A DNA stretch of 37,220 nucleotides from Candidatus Faecousia faecigallinarum. Its GTDB lineage: Bacteria; Bacillota; Clostridia; Oscillospirales; Oscillospiraceae. Below the pieces are notes generated by a model. The model was not told the DNA's origin. It was given only the letters and a program-made list of their open reading frames with translations, and did not search any database. The stretch lies in contig DVHJ01000053.1 of the NCBI GenBank assembly GCA_018712145.1, positions 1 through 37,220 of the forward strand. The letters run 5' to 3'. The position numbers and the translations under genes are program-made. This document shows, piece after piece, positions 16,380 to 24,859 of the stretch. Each line of letters begins with the position of its first letter. Positions within the stretch are counted from its first letter, which is position 1.

Positions 16380-17050
16380 TTCAGTACCGCCTTATACCCC
16401 AATCCATGCACGGTCACAATCTCAAAATCCGAACAGTCCGAAAATTTATCCCGCAGCTTTGTCATATACACATCCACCGTCCTGGGGCCGGCGGAAGAGG
16501 CGCTGTCCCAAAACTCATCCATGAGCTGGGAGCGGGTGAAGGCTTTTTTCGGATAGGACAAAAGTTTGTAAATCAAGTTGAATTCCCGTACCGTCAGGGC
16601 AATTTCTTTTCCATTGAGATAGGCAGTGCGCTCTTCCGCATCCAGCGTCAGGCTGCCAACCGTCAGCTTTTTGCTGGTGGCAATTTTGGCCCGGCGCAGC
16701 AGTGCCTCGATCCGGAGCAGCAGCTCGTCCAGATCAATGGGCTTGACCATGTAGTCGTCAATGCCCATTTTGAAGCCCCGCTGTTTTGCGGCAAAATCAT
16801 CCCGGGCGGTCATAAACAAAATGGGGATTTCCTGATTGAACTCCCGCACGGTTTTTGCAAATTCGAACCCATCTATTTCTGGCATCATAATATCAGAGAT
16901 AATCATGTCAAACAAAGTGCCGCCGTACATAGCGTCATAGGCCTCACCGGCGCTCAGGCATCCTTCTGCGGCATAACCATTTTGCTTTAAATGGGAACAT
17001 ACGGTTTTATTCAATTCCCGGTCGTCTTCCACGACCAATAGTTTAAACAT
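16376..17050 (-). CDS. OmpR/PhoB-family response regulator
   Basis: A 224-residue regulator. The receiver domain shows acidic E8-D9-D10, phospho-acceptor D53 (IISDIMMPEIDG), T81 and K103. The winged-helix DNA-binding domain occupies about 130-224 and ends TVHGLGYKAVLK. The ATG at 17050 follows GGAGGAGG; a longer frame upstream has no ribosome site and reaches into repeats. It is the first gene of a four-gene overlapping cluster. I could not find a convincing -35/-10 pair upstream. Confidence 0.93.
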   Translation of the reverse strand: MFKLLVVEDDRELNKTVCSHLKQNGYAAEGCLSAGEAYDAMYGGTLFDMIISDIMMPEIDGFEFAKTVREFNQEIPILFMTARDDFAAKQRGFKMGIDDYMVKPIDLDELLLRIEALLRRAKIATSKKLTVGSLTLDAEERTAYLNGKEIALTVREFNLIYKLLSYPKKAFTRSQLMDEFWDSASSAGPRTVDVYMTKLRDKFSDCSDFEIVTVHGLGYKAVLK

Positions 17051-17172
17051 AAATTCCGCCTCCTCCGGTTTGTTGTCTGGATTGTACCACGGATATGTTA
17101 AAGTTTTGTTTGTATACGGGGCGTTTGCGAATTTTTTTGCCTGTTCTTGCACCCTTGGATGCGCAGAAGCGT

Positions 17173-17240
17173 TCCCGCTTTCTGCCTGTCATTGCGGCCC
17201 AGTGGGTGGGCCCCGCAAAGGGGCACCCTTTGCGGGGAAG
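17173..17240 (-). repeat. Divergent relative of the dispersed element end
   Basis: CTGTCATTGCGGCCCAGTGG begins like the element end but continues into a different palindrome, GCCCCGCAAAGG facing CCTTTGCGGGG. It is preceded by the GTTCTTGCACCC motif also found beside other copies. Probably an old or recombined copy. Confidence 0.45.
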
Positions 17241-17281
17241 TACGTCCTTGTAACCGCACCTACGCCTCCGTCTTTTGCCTG

Positions 17282-17457
17282 TCATTGCGAACCAGTGCGC
17301 ACACTGGTGTGGCAATCCGCGTCCCCGCAGGAATACCAACAACAAGCAGTGCTTTAGGCGAATTCGAAGTAGTCTACGAATTCGCCCTAAGTTCTATTTT
17401 TTCTTAGCTTTTTCTGCGGGGACGCGGATTGCCCCGTCGCTTCGCTCCTCGCAATGA
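17282..17457. repeat. Complete MITE-like inverted-repeat element, copy 3
   Basis: A 176-bp element from TCATTGCG (17282-17289) to CGCAATGA (17450-17457). The arms contain GGCAATCCGCGTCCCCGCAG and its reverse complement CTGCGGGGACGCGGATTGCC, a perfect 20-bp match. The centre repeats ACGAATTCGCCCTAAGT and a reversed partial copy. Confidence 0.8.
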
Positions 17458-17557
17458 CATGCAAAAGCTTGCCGGGTGGCTGCGTTTGCCGGGGGCACTG
17501 CCGGAGTACTGCCGGAAAACCGTCTTGTCCAGCAGAAGCGCACCCGCCTTCAGCATG

Positions 17558-17737
17558 TCATTGCGAACCAGTGCGCACACTGGTGTGGCAATCCGTTCTC
17601 CCCGCAGTAATAACCAAAAAGTGAGCAGTACTTTCGGCGAATTCGTAGGCTACTGCGGATTTGCCCAAGCGATTGCCCTTCATTTAGCTCTACAGCAAGG
17701 AGAGCGGATTGCCCCGTCGCTTCGCTCCTCGCAATGA
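17558..17737. repeat. Complete MITE-like inverted-repeat element, copy 4
   Basis: A 180-bp element from TCATTGCG (17558-17565) to CGCAATGA (17730-17737). The left end has the CCAGTG hairpin and the right end has the CGTCGCTTCGCTCC hairpin, as in the other full copies. The inner left arm is slightly altered (GGCAATCCGTTCTCCCCGCAG). Confidence 0.75.
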
Positions 17738-17800
17738 CATCCGGCAGGTTTGCACACGCCCGCCCACGCGCACAATGTACTACATTTTCCCTCAAAAACA

Positions 17801-17845
17801 TCCTTACACCCGCAGAAGCGTTTCTGTCTTCTGCGGGTGTAAGGA
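17801..17845 (-). terminator. Perfect 18-bp hairpin after the SLH/NlpC gene
   Basis: TCCTTACACCCGCAGAAG (17801-17818) and its exact reverse complement (17828-17845) enclose a 9-nt loop. On the minus strand the stem is followed by TGTTTTTGAG, so it can serve as the terminator of the gene ending at 17918. The arm resembles the GTCCTTGCACCCGC motif found next to the repeat elements, so it may have been made from repeat debris. Confidence 0.55.
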
Positions 17846-17917
17846 CGTGCTTCCAAGCAAACCCGTAACCGTCTACGGATTGCCCAAGTACTGCTTATGT
17901 GTACGCTATCCCAAGAC

Positions 17918-19537
17918 TCAGGGGATGATCCGCCGGGCGCCCACCAGCTTTTCCGTATAGTAACTGGACTCGGTGGAGGTGACAATCACCCCGGAGCGGG
18001 AGTTTGCCGCGTGGAGAAATTCGTCATTGCCGATGTAAATACCCACATGGGTAATGTTATCCAGGGAGTATGTATCGGAGAAGAACACCAGATCCCCCGG
18101 CAGCAACTGCGCGGGAGAAACCTCCCAACTGTCCTCATATTCCCACTGGGCGGTGGCGGTGCGGCCGACGGGATAGTTGAAATAGTGGAAAACATAGTAA
18201 ACCAGGCCGGAACAGTCAAAGCCGGTGGCAGGTTCTTTTCCGCCCCACACATAGTCGTACCCTTCAAATTGCAGGGCAAATTCCACCAGCGCTTCCGCCT
18301 CTGCCCGTTCCCCGGGTTCCTGCCCGTCCCCAATCCAGGTGCACAGGAAATTGTAGGACCGGAAAAACAGGGCCAGGGCCTGTTGGCACTGGGTGGAAGC
18401 CTTGGGGGAGAGGGTAGAGCCATTGCCCTTGAGAATGCCTAAACTGACCAACAGCCGGGCGCAGGGTTGGGCATAGGCCTGGAGCTGGCCGGCATCGGTA
18501 AAACCGCTTAGATCCGTGGCGGGAGAATCTGCCCGGGGGAAATCCATGGCGGTTAAGAAATTGACGGTTATCTTATAAAATTGCTCCCGGGTAATGGGGT
18601 TGTCCGGCAAAAATGTTCCGTCAGGGAAGCCGCTGACCAGGCCCAATTCGTAGGCCAAGGTCACCGTTTCATCGTCCACATCTGAGAAAGGGGAGGCGGA
18701 CAGAAGGCCCACCGTCTCCGGCCGCAGGGCCAGGTAGGCGGCGACGGCCACGTGACACATCTCCCGCCGGGTGATGGGGGAGGACATGTCCCGGCCCAGG
18801 AGGATGGCAGGAATCAATCCCTGCTCATCCATGGGGGCAAGCTCCTCCTCGGCCCATTTATCCAGATTGCTGTATTTTTCGCCAAAGGGCACTTCCGGCG
18901 CATTGGCCGGGGGCATCTGCTCCATTAAAAAGGTGTAGCACCGGTAGAACATGGCCAGGGCCTGCTCGCAGGTGGTGGTGTTGTGGGGCGCAAGGCCGCT
19001 GCCATTTCCCTCCACCACGCCGATGCCCACCACCAGCCGGGCGGCCGGCAGCGCCCACTGGCTCACTGTTCCGGCGTCGGGGAATCCGGCCAGATCGGAG
19101 AAGTGGGCTTCGGTGGGGGTCCACTGTACCGCCTGGAGGAACTGATAAATAAAGGAGAAGAACTCCTGGCGGGACAGAATCCCTGTGGGGTGGAAGGTGC
19201 CGTCCTCATAGCCTTTCACCAGGCCGGTGGCATAGGCTTTGGCGGCAATGAGGCTGTCCGTATCGGTGAAGGGGGCCGGGTTTTCCACTGGGATCTCCTG
19301 GCCGGTATAGGTTTCAAAGGCCTGCACCGCAATGGCGCACATCTCCAGCCGGGTGATCTCCACCCGCAGGTCAGGCTTTTCCGCCAGTGCTTGGGGGATC
19401 AGACCCAGGGCCTCCATGGCGTCCAACTCCGGCACAGCCCAATTGCTGGATGTGCCATAGGCATAGGCGGTGGATACCGTTACCAGGGCGATCAGACACA
19501 GTAGACTGAGCAAGCGAATCAGTTTTTTCTGTTTCAT
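17918..19537 (-). CDS. SLH-domain NlpC/P60 cell-wall hydrolase
   Basis: A secreted protein of 539 residues with a signal peptide (1-26), a long region with S-layer homology repeats (including VKGYEDGTFHPTGILSRQEF near 107-126 and VSGFPDGTFLPDNPITREQF at 301-320) and a C-terminal NlpC/P60 peptidase domain (about 412-539). The catalytic Cys is C442 in FDCSGLVYYVF, with H497 (ITHVGIYIG) and a further H509. Such enzymes cut peptidoglycan stem peptides, with SLH repeats holding them on wall polymers. The gene begins 7 nt after exonuclease III, with GGAGG inside the end of that gene. Confidence 0.88.
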   Translation of the reverse strand: MKQKKLIRLLSLLCLIALVTVSTAYAYGTSSNWAVPELDAMEALGLIPQALAEKPDLRVEITRLEMCAIAVQAFETYTGQEIPVENPAPFTDTDSLIAAKAYATGLVKGYEDGTFHPTGILSRQEFFSFIYQFLQAVQWTPTEAHFSDLAGFPDAGTVSQWALPAARLVVGIGVVEGNGSGLAPHNTTTCEQALAMFYRCYTFLMEQMPPANAPEVPFGEKYSNLDKWAEEELAPMDEQGLIPAILLGRDMSSPITRREMCHVAVAAYLALRPETVGLLSASPFSDVDDETVTLAYELGLVSGFPDGTFLPDNPITREQFYKITVNFLTAMDFPRADSPATDLSGFTDAGQLQAYAQPCARLLVSLGILKGNGSTLSPKASTQCQQALALFFRSYNFLCTWIGDGQEPGERAEAEALVEFALQFEGYDYVWGGKEPATGFDCSGLVYYVFHYFNYPVGRTATAQWEYEDSWEVSPAQLLPGDLVFFSDTYSLDNITHVGIYIGNDEFLHAANSRSGVIVTSTESSYYTEKLVGARRIIP

Positions 19538-19544
19538 TCCAGCT

Positions 19545-20306
19545 TCAAACCTCCAGTTCTAGTCCGACTGGACAATGGTCGGACCCGAAAATATCTGCAT
19601 AGATTTCTGCTTGGCGGATCTTACTCTGCAGGGCGTTTGACACCAAGAAATAGTCAATCCGCCATCCGGCGTTGTTTTTCCGGGCATTGAACCGGTAGCT
19701 CCACCAGCTGTATGCCCCGGTTCTTTCTGGGTAGAGGAAACGGAAGGTATCGGTAAAGCCTGCCGCCAACAGCTGGGAAAAGCTTTCCCGTTCCTCGTCG
19801 GAGAAACCGGCGTTACCCCGGTTGGGCCCTGGGTTTTTCAAGTCGATCTCCTGATGGGCCACATTTAAATCGCCGCAAACCACCACCGGCTTATGGCCGG
19901 CCAGGGTGCTGAGCTTTTCCCGGAATGCCTTGTCCCAGGCCAGGCGGAAATCGATGCGCTTAAGCCCCTCCTGGGCGTTAGGGGTATAGCAGGTGGCCAA
20001 GTAAAACCCGGGGTATTCCAAAATAATTAACCGGCCTTCCGTGTCCAGCTCTGCCTGACCGACGCCAAGCTGAACGTCCAGGGGTGGCTTCCGGGCAAAA
20101 ATCGCCGTGCCGGAGTAACCTTTCTTTTGGGCGGAGTTCCAAAACTGAAGATAGCCGGGCAGCTCCAAGGATAGCTGCCCAGGCTGAAGCTTTGTCTCCT
20201 GGAGACAAAAAAAGTCGGCGTCCAGTTGACGGAAGGTGTCCAGAAACCCTTTTTGCATACAGGCCCGCAAGCCGTTTACATTCCAGGAAATCAGGCGCAA
20301 ATGCAC
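19545..20306 (-). CDS. xth: Exonuclease III (AP endonuclease)
   Basis: A DNA repair enzyme of 253 residues in the EEP fold that cuts at abasic sites and trims 3' ends. Metal and catalytic residues are in place: N9 and N11 in WNVNG, E37 in LQETKL, D146 and N148 in GDLNVAH, and D243-H244 in SDHCPV. I start at GTG 20306, four bases after AAAGGAGAG; the longer frame upstream would start in the promoter leader. The pairing with an SLH protein behind it is probably incidental. Confidence 0.92.
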   Translation of the reverse strand: MHLRLISWNVNGLRACMQKGFLDTFRQLDADFFCLQETKLQPGQLSLELPGYLQFWNSAQKKGYSGTAIFARKPPLDVQLGVGQAELDTEGRLIILEYPGFYLATCYTPNAQEGLKRIDFRLAWDKAFREKLSTLAGHKPVVVCGDLNVAHQEIDLKNPGPNRGNAGFSDEERESFSQLLAAGFTDTFRFLYPERTGAYSWWSYRFNARKNNAGWRIDYFLVSNALQSKIRQAEIYADIFGSDHCPVGLELEV

Positions 20307-20349
20307 AACTCTCCTTTCCTTCAGGCAATTGGTAACAAACAATGCCTAT

Positions 20350-20378
20350 ATCATAACAAAAAGAAACTTTTTTTGCAA
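20350..20378 (-). promoter_or_regulatory. Sigma-A promoter for xth
   Basis: On the minus strand TTGCAA (20378-20373), 17 nt, TATGAT (20355-20350). The predicted start near 20343 leaves a leader of about 37 nt to the GTG. The spacer is A/T-rich, as in many strong promoters of this group. Confidence 0.75.
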
Positions 20379-20504
20379 CCTTTGCAACGGAAAAGTTACA
20401 AAAAATATTCATCCGCCGGCAGCCCTGGCGCCGTGGCGGGATCCGGCATAAAATTCACGCTTTTTCGCAACCTAACTGTACCCAATTAGAAAGGAGGGAG
20501 CGCT

Positions 20505-20618
20505 GTGAAGGATGAGGAAAAGACGCCGGATATTGCCTGGGAGGTTCAGCATCCTGGCGTGCCTGTGGTCAACGGCACGGTGCCGGGCAGCCGGGGAGAG
20601 AGCCACCGCCGCACTTGA
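20505..20618 (+). CDS. Small 37-residue protein, unknown
   Basis: A GTG-started frame behind the strong site AAAGGAGGGAG at about 20490-20500. The product is acidic at the start (KDEEKTPD) and has PGVPVVNGTVPGSRG in the middle. I recognise no family. It is followed three bases later by a second tiny gene. The strong ribosome site, rather than the protein sequence, is the reason to believe it. No clear promoter was found. Confidence 0.45.
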   Translation: MKDEEKTPDIAWEVQHPGVPVVNGTVPGSRGESHRRT

Positions 20619-20621
20619 ACC

Positions 20622-20726
20622 ATGCGGTGCTACCACTGCCGGAAATGCTGCTGCAGCCAGTGCCCCTGGCTGACCCGGGGCGGCATTTGTTTGCTGCCGG
20701 CAAAAAAGAAAGGCAGGCAACCATAA
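20622..20726 (+). CDS. Small Cys-rich protein (34 residues)
   Basis: The frame begins MRCYHCRKCCCSQCPW and ends in a basic tail PAKKKGRQP. Seven Cys and one His in 34 residues could form a metal site or disulfides. It starts three bases after the stop of the 37-residue gene and has no ribosome site of its own, so it would depend on coupled translation. I cannot assign a family. The alternative is chance open frame in GC-rich DNA. Confidence 0.4.
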   Translation: MRCYHCRKCCCSQCPWLTRGGICLLPAKKKGRQP

Positions 20727-20728
20727 AG

Positions 20729-20767
20729 CCGGCCCTGCCTTCAGCACACCGTCTGAGGCAGGGCCGG
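20729..20767. terminator. Hairpin between the small genes and pyrG
   Basis: CCGGCCCTGCCTTCAG faces CTGAGGCAGGGCCGG, a 15-bp stem with one bulged T and an 8-nt loop, located three bases after the Cys-rich gene and eight bases after the convergent pyrG stop. T runs on both sides are weak, so it may work as a shared terminator of modest strength. Confidence 0.6.
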
Positions 20768-20774
20768 AAATTGT

Positions 20775-22373
20775 TTATTCCCCTTGATGCAGGAGCGCCG
20801 CTTCCACAAACCCAAAGAACAGGGGATGGGGGCGGTCCGGGCGGCTCTTAAACTCCGGGTGGAACTGGCAGCCCACAAACCAGGGGTGGTTGGGCAGTTC
20901 CACCACCTCCACCAGCAGGCCGTCCGGGGAGAGGCCGGCCAACAGCAGGCCCTTTTCCGTGAGCATCTGCCGGAATTCATTGTTGAACTCATAGCGGTGG
21001 CGGTGGCGCTCGGAAATTTCCGAACAGCCATACAGGCCCTGAGCCCGGCTGCCTTCCGTCAGGACGCAGGGATACTTGCCAAGGCGCATGGTGCCCCCTT
21101 TGGCGGTGATGTTTACCTGATCTTCCATCAGCGCCACCACCGGGTAAGGGGAGTACTCGTCAAATTCCGTGGAGTGGGCGCCGGTCAGGCCGGCCACATG
21201 CCGGGCAAACTCAATGACGGCAATCTGCATCCCCAGGCAAATGCCCAGATAGGGCACCCCGTTTACCCGGGCATACTGTGCTGCGGCAATCATGCCTTCG
21301 ATGCCCCGGTCGCCAAAGCCGCCGGGCACCAGAATGCCGTGGCAGCCGCCTAAAATTTCCCCGGCGTTGTCCGGGGTGAGCTCCTCGGAATCCACCCATT
21401 TGATGGTGACCACCGCGTCGTTGGCGGTACCGGCGTGGAACAGGGACTCGGCCACGGACAAGTAGGCGTCATGGAGCTGGACATATTTGCCCACCAGAGC
21501 GATTTGCACGTGGCGGTTGGCGGTTTTGATCCGGTTGACCATGGCCGCCCAGACGGCCAGATCCGGCTTCGGCGTATCCAGCTGCAGCTTTTCGCAGACC
21601 ACCTGATCCAACCCCTCCTTGGCCAGGAGCAGCGGCACCTCGTACAAAGTAGAGGCGGTGGAATTTTGAATGACGCAGCTGGGGTCAACGTTACAGAACA
21701 GGCTGATTTTCCGGCGGATGTCCTGGGTAAAAGGCACGTCGCTGCGGCAAACCAGAATATCCGGCTGAATGCCGATGGACAGCAGCTCTTTTACCGAGTG
21801 CTGGGTGGGCTTGGACTTTAATTCATTGCTGCCGGGGATTTGTACAATCAAGGGCACGTGGATAAACAGCACGTTCCGCCGGCCTTGCTCGGCGGCCACC
21901 TGGCGGATGGCTTCCAGAAAGGGCTGGCTTTCAATGTCGCCTACAGTTCCGCCGATTTCGGTGATGACCACGTCTACCTCCGGCCCGGCCATGGAGTAGA
22001 CCCGGCGCTTGATCTCATCGGTAATGTGGGGAATAATCTGCACCGTACGGCCCAGATAGCCCCCCTCCCGCTCCCGGTTCAGCACGGACCAGTAAATTTT
22101 CCCGGCGGATACGGAGGAATGCTTGTTCAGGCTCTCATCCACAAACCGCTCGTAATGGCCCAGGTCCAGATCTGTCTCGGCAGCGTCATCGGTGACGAAG
22201 ACTTCCCCGTGCTGGTAGGGGCTCATGGTGCCGGGGTCCACGTTTAAGTAGGGATCCAGCTTTTGATTGCGCACCCGCAGTCCCCGCTGCTTCAGCAGGC
22301 GGCCCAACGAGGCGGCGCAAATTCCCTTGCCCAAGCCGGAGACAACGCCGCCGGTGACGAAAATATACTTCAT
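20775..22373 (-). CDS. pyrG: CTP synthase
   Basis: Makes CTP from UTP, ATP and glutamine. The 532-residue protein has the synthetase domain ([17 protein letters not shown] at the start, [20 protein letters not shown]) and a class I glutamine amidotransferase domain with the nucleophile C379 in YLGICLGMQ and a later FHPEF that holds the catalytic His and Glu. Complete and of normal length. The ATG follows GGGAGG with 7 nt spacing. The leader carries a promoter and terminator hairpin described separately. Confidence 0.97.
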   Translation of the reverse strand: MKYIFVTGGVVSGLGKGICAASLGRLLKQRGLRVRNQKLDPYLNVDPGTMSPYQHGEVFVTDDAAETDLDLGHYERFVDESLNKHSSVSAGKIYWSVLNREREGGYLGRTVQIIPHITDEIKRRVYSMAGPEVDVVITEIGGTVGDIESQPFLEAIRQVAAEQGRRNVLFIHVPLIVQIPGSNELKSKPTQHSVKELLSIGIQPDILVCRSDVPFTQDIRRKISLFCNVDPSCVIQNSTASTLYEVPLLLAKEGLDQVVCEKLQLDTPKPDLAVWAAMVNRIKTANRHVQIALVGKYVQLHDAYLSVAESLFHAGTANDAVVTIKWVDSEELTPDNAGEILGGCHGILVPGGFGDRGIEGMIAAAQYARVNGVPYLGICLGMQIAVIEFARHVAGLTGAHSTEFDEYSPYPVVALMEDQVNITAKGGTMRLGKYPCVLTEGSRAQGLYGCSEISERHRHRYEFNNEFRQMLTEKGLLLAGLSPDGLLVEVVELPNHPWFVGCQFHPEFKSRPDRPHPLFFGFVEAALLHQGE

Positions 22374-22415
22374 ACCCTATCCTCCCGCAAATCATTTCTC
22401 TGCTATTGACTGATG

Positions 22416-22456
22416 AAACAAGAAAGGTTCCCCCGGCGCGAAGCACCGGAGGAACC
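22416..22456 (-). promoter_or_regulatory. Attenuator-like terminator in the pyrG leader
   Basis: On the minus strand a 14-bp stem (22456-22443 with 22439-22426; two G-U pairs, TTC loop) is followed by TTTCTTGTTT. It lies between the promoter at 22470-22498 and pyrG, so transcripts must read through it. The 5' arm carries TTCCTCC. In Bacillus, pyrG is controlled by CTP-sensitive attenuation at such a hairpin; here the initial GGG of that mechanism is not obvious. It could equally be the glnN terminator. Confidence 0.6.
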
Positions 22457-22469
22457 GTCGCACAAAATC

Positions 22470-22498
22470 ATTATATCCGATTACACGTAGAAAAGCAA
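22470..22498 (-). promoter_or_regulatory. Promoter of pyrG overlapping the glnN stop
   Basis: TTGCTT (22498-22493), 17 nt, TATAAT (22475-22470, perfect). The -35 box is inside the last codons of glnN. The predicted start is near 22463, giving a leader of about 90 nt that contains the attenuator-like hairpin. Confidence 0.7.
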
Positions 22499-24571
22499 GT
22501 CGGAGTAAATGGGATATGGCCAGTAAGATTTGTCCGTCAGGGTTTCCAGCAGGTCGGCGTCGGCCCGGGCGGCTTCCATGGCGGGGATAACCACATTGCA
22601 GTAATACTTGGATTGCTCAGCGGCAGTTTGGGGCAGCTTGGCCAGCCGGTCTTCCAAGGCACAGCAGTGGTCATACAGCGCGTCGGTAGTCTGGGCGAGT
22701 TTGCCGGCCAGGGCCTTTTCCGCTTTGCAGGACACCGGCACCGCTTCTTTGGCCTGGATGGTGCTGCACAGCTTGGCGGCATAGGCGGAGGCGGCAGGCA
22801 GAATCTGCTGCCGGATCATGTCAATCATGGTGGAGGCTTCAATGTGGAGGATTTTGCAGTAGCTCTCCAGATGAATCTCATATCTGGCCCGGAACTCAGT
22901 CTCGGTAAAAATCCCGTGGCGGGTGACCAGATCAATGTTTTTCTGGGAGATGTAGGCAGGCATGCAGTCGGCGGTGGTGCGCAGGTTGGACAGGCCCCGC
23001 TTTTCCGCCTCTTTTACCCAGGCTTCGTCGTATCCGTTTCCGTTGAAAATGATTCTCTTGTGCTCGGTCAGCACCTGGCAGATGAGTTTTTGCAAATCCG
23101 CATCAAAGTCTGTGGACTGCTCCAGCCGGTCGGCGAACCATTTGAGTTCCTCGGCCATGATGGTATTCAGGGCAATGTTTGGCCCGGAAATGGACTGGGA
23201 GGAACCCAACATCCGGAACTCGAATTTATTGCCGGTAAAGGCCAGGGGGGAGGTGCGGTTCCGGTCGGTGGTATCCTTGGAAATGGAGGGGAGCACGTCG
23301 ACGCCGATGCGCATGACGGACTTTTCCAAATCCGTATAATTGGCGCCGTTGATGATGGATTCCACCACAGCTTCCAGCTCATCCCCCAGGAAAATGGAGA
23401 TGATGGCAGGGGGAGCCTCATTGGCGCCCAGCCGGTGGTCATTGCCGGCGGAGGCCACGGTGCACCGCAGCCAATCCTGATATTCGTCTACGCCTTTGAT
23501 AAAGGCGGAGAGGAAAACCAGGAACTGGGCGTTCTGGCTGGGGGTGCGGCCGGGTTTAAACAGATTTTTGCCGGTGTCGGTGCTCAGGGACCAGTTGTCA
23601 TGTTTGCCGGAACCGTTCACCCCGGCGAAGGGCTTTTCGTGGAGCAGGCAGACCAGGCCGTGCTTTTCCGCCGTTTTCTTCATCATTTCCATCACCAGCT
23701 GGTTGGCGTCGCAGGCGGTGTTGGCGTCGGTGTAAATGGGGGCCATCTCGTGCTGGGCCGGGGCGACCTCATTGTGTTTGGTTTTGGACAGGATGCCCAG
23801 CCGCCACAGAGACTCGTCCAGATCTTTCATGTAGGCGGCTACCCGGGGGCGGATGGTGCCGAAATAGTGGTCGTCCAGCTCCTGCCCCTTGGGGGCGGGG
23901 GCGCCGAAGAGGGTGCGGCCGGTGAGGCGCAGGTCCTCCCGCTGGGCGTAACCCTCCTTGGTGATGAGGAAATACTCCTGCTCCGGGCCGACGGAGGCGA
24001 TGACCCGCTTGGTCTCGGTATCGCCGAACAACCGCAGAATCCGCACGGCTTCCCGGCTTACCTCGTCAATGGAGCGCAGCAGCGGGGTTTTCTTGTCCAG
24101 CGCCGCTCCGGTATAGGAGAAAAAGCAGGTGGGAATATAAAGACTACCGTCTTTGACAAAAGCGAAGGCAGTGGGGTCCCACGCGGTATAGCCCCGGGCT
24201 TCAAAGGTGGCCCGCAGGCCGCCGGAGGGGAAAGAAGAGGCGTCCGGTTCGCCCCGCACCAGCTCCTTGCCGGAGAACTCCATCAGCACTTTGCCGTCGG
24301 CGGCAGGGACGATGAAGCTGTCATGCTTTTCGGCGGTGACGCCGGTCATGGGCTGGAACCAGTGGGTAAAATGGGTCGCCCCTTTTTCCGTTGCCCATTG
24401 CTTCATGGCCTCGGCGATGGCGTTGGCTACCCACAATTCCAGGGGCTTGCCCTCTTCAATACAGGTTTTCCAGGCACAGAAGACCTTGGGCTCCAGCCGC
24501 TGCTTCATGGTTGACTCGTTAAACACGTCGCTGCCAAAAATGGCTGGAACATTGGTAATTGCCTGACTCAT
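22481..24571 (-). CDS. glnN: Type III glutamine synthetase
   Basis: Assimilates ammonia: glutamate plus ATP to glutamine. The 696-residue length and the segments NESTMKQRL, THWFQPMTG, EKHDSF, VGPEQEYFLI and KPFAGVNGSGKHDNWS are those of GSIII, the large form found in Bacteroidetes, cyanobacteria and many Clostridia. Metal and glutamate site residues appear intact. The ATG at 24571 follows AAGGTGGT. No PII-type or TnrA-like control site was recognised in the leader. Confidence 0.96.
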   Translation of the reverse strand: MSQAITNVPAIFGSDVFNESTMKQRLEPKVFCAWKTCIEEGKPLELWVANAIAEAMKQWATEKGATHFTHWFQPMTGVTAEKHDSFIVPAADGKVLMEFSGKELVRGEPDASSFPSGGLRATFEARGYTAWDPTAFAFVKDGSLYIPTCFFSYTGAALDKKTPLLRSIDEVSREAVRILRLFGDTETKRVIASVGPEQEYFLITKEGYAQREDLRLTGRTLFGAPAPKGQELDDHYFGTIRPRVAAYMKDLDESLWRLGILSKTKHNEVAPAQHEMAPIYTDANTACDANQLVMEMMKKTAEKHGLVCLLHEKPFAGVNGSGKHDNWSLSTDTGKNLFKPGRTPSQNAQFLVFLSAFIKGVDEYQDWLRCTVASAGNDHRLGANEAPPAIISIFLGDELEAVVESIINGANYTDLEKSVMRIGVDVLPSISKDTTDRNRTSPLAFTGNKFEFRMLGSSQSISGPNIALNTIMAEELKWFADRLEQSTDFDADLQKLICQVLTEHKRIIFNGNGYDEAWVKEAEKRGLSNLRTTADCMPAYISQKNIDLVTRHGIFTETEFRARYEIHLESYCKILHIEASTMIDMIRQQILPAASAYAAKLCSTIQAKEAVPVSCKAEKALAGKLAQTTDALYDHCCALEDRLAKLPQTAAEQSKYYCNVVIPAMEAARADADLLETLTDKSYWPYPIYSDLLFYV

Positions 24572-24657
24572 CTGGGAACCACCTTACCTTTCACCTGGTT
24601 ATGCCGGGGATACACGCCGCCAATTTTCGGGGCGGAAAAAACTCCGGCACGTATAAA

Positions 24658-24686
24658 ATACTATTCTGGCCGGGTGGGGAATGCAA
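24658..24686 (-). promoter_or_regulatory. Likely promoter of glnN
   Basis: TTGCAT (24686-24681), 17 nt, TAGTAT (24663-24658). The predicted start is near 24651, with a leader of about 80 nt. A second T/A-rich stretch beside it (TTTTATA) offers an alternative -10. Confidence 0.55.
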
Positions 24687-24780
24687 GGTGGGATTTTCCA
24701 TGAAATTCAACGAAGCCGAAAAACGACTTTTGGTTAAGCCGCATAATTTGGCGGCCAGCAATTTGTGCAACTTTTTGGGA

Positions 24781-24809
24781 TTGCTTTCTCTGTGGCTTTC
24801 TCATAAAAT
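24781..24809 (+). promoter_or_regulatory. Promoter of the aminotransferase gene
   Basis: TTGCTT (24781-24786), 17 nt, TAAAAT (24804-24809). The predicted start near 24816 leaves about 44 nt to the ATG at 24860. Confidence 0.65.
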
Positions 24810-24859
24810 AGAGGGGACAGCTGCGCCTTGGATGTGCGCAGAGAAAGGAATCGATTGCC

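Noticed and set aside
22406-24514. Long plus-strand open frame opposite glnN
   Set aside because: A 700-codon frame without motifs, rich in Gly and Val, exactly antisense to glutamine synthetase. Shadow frame.
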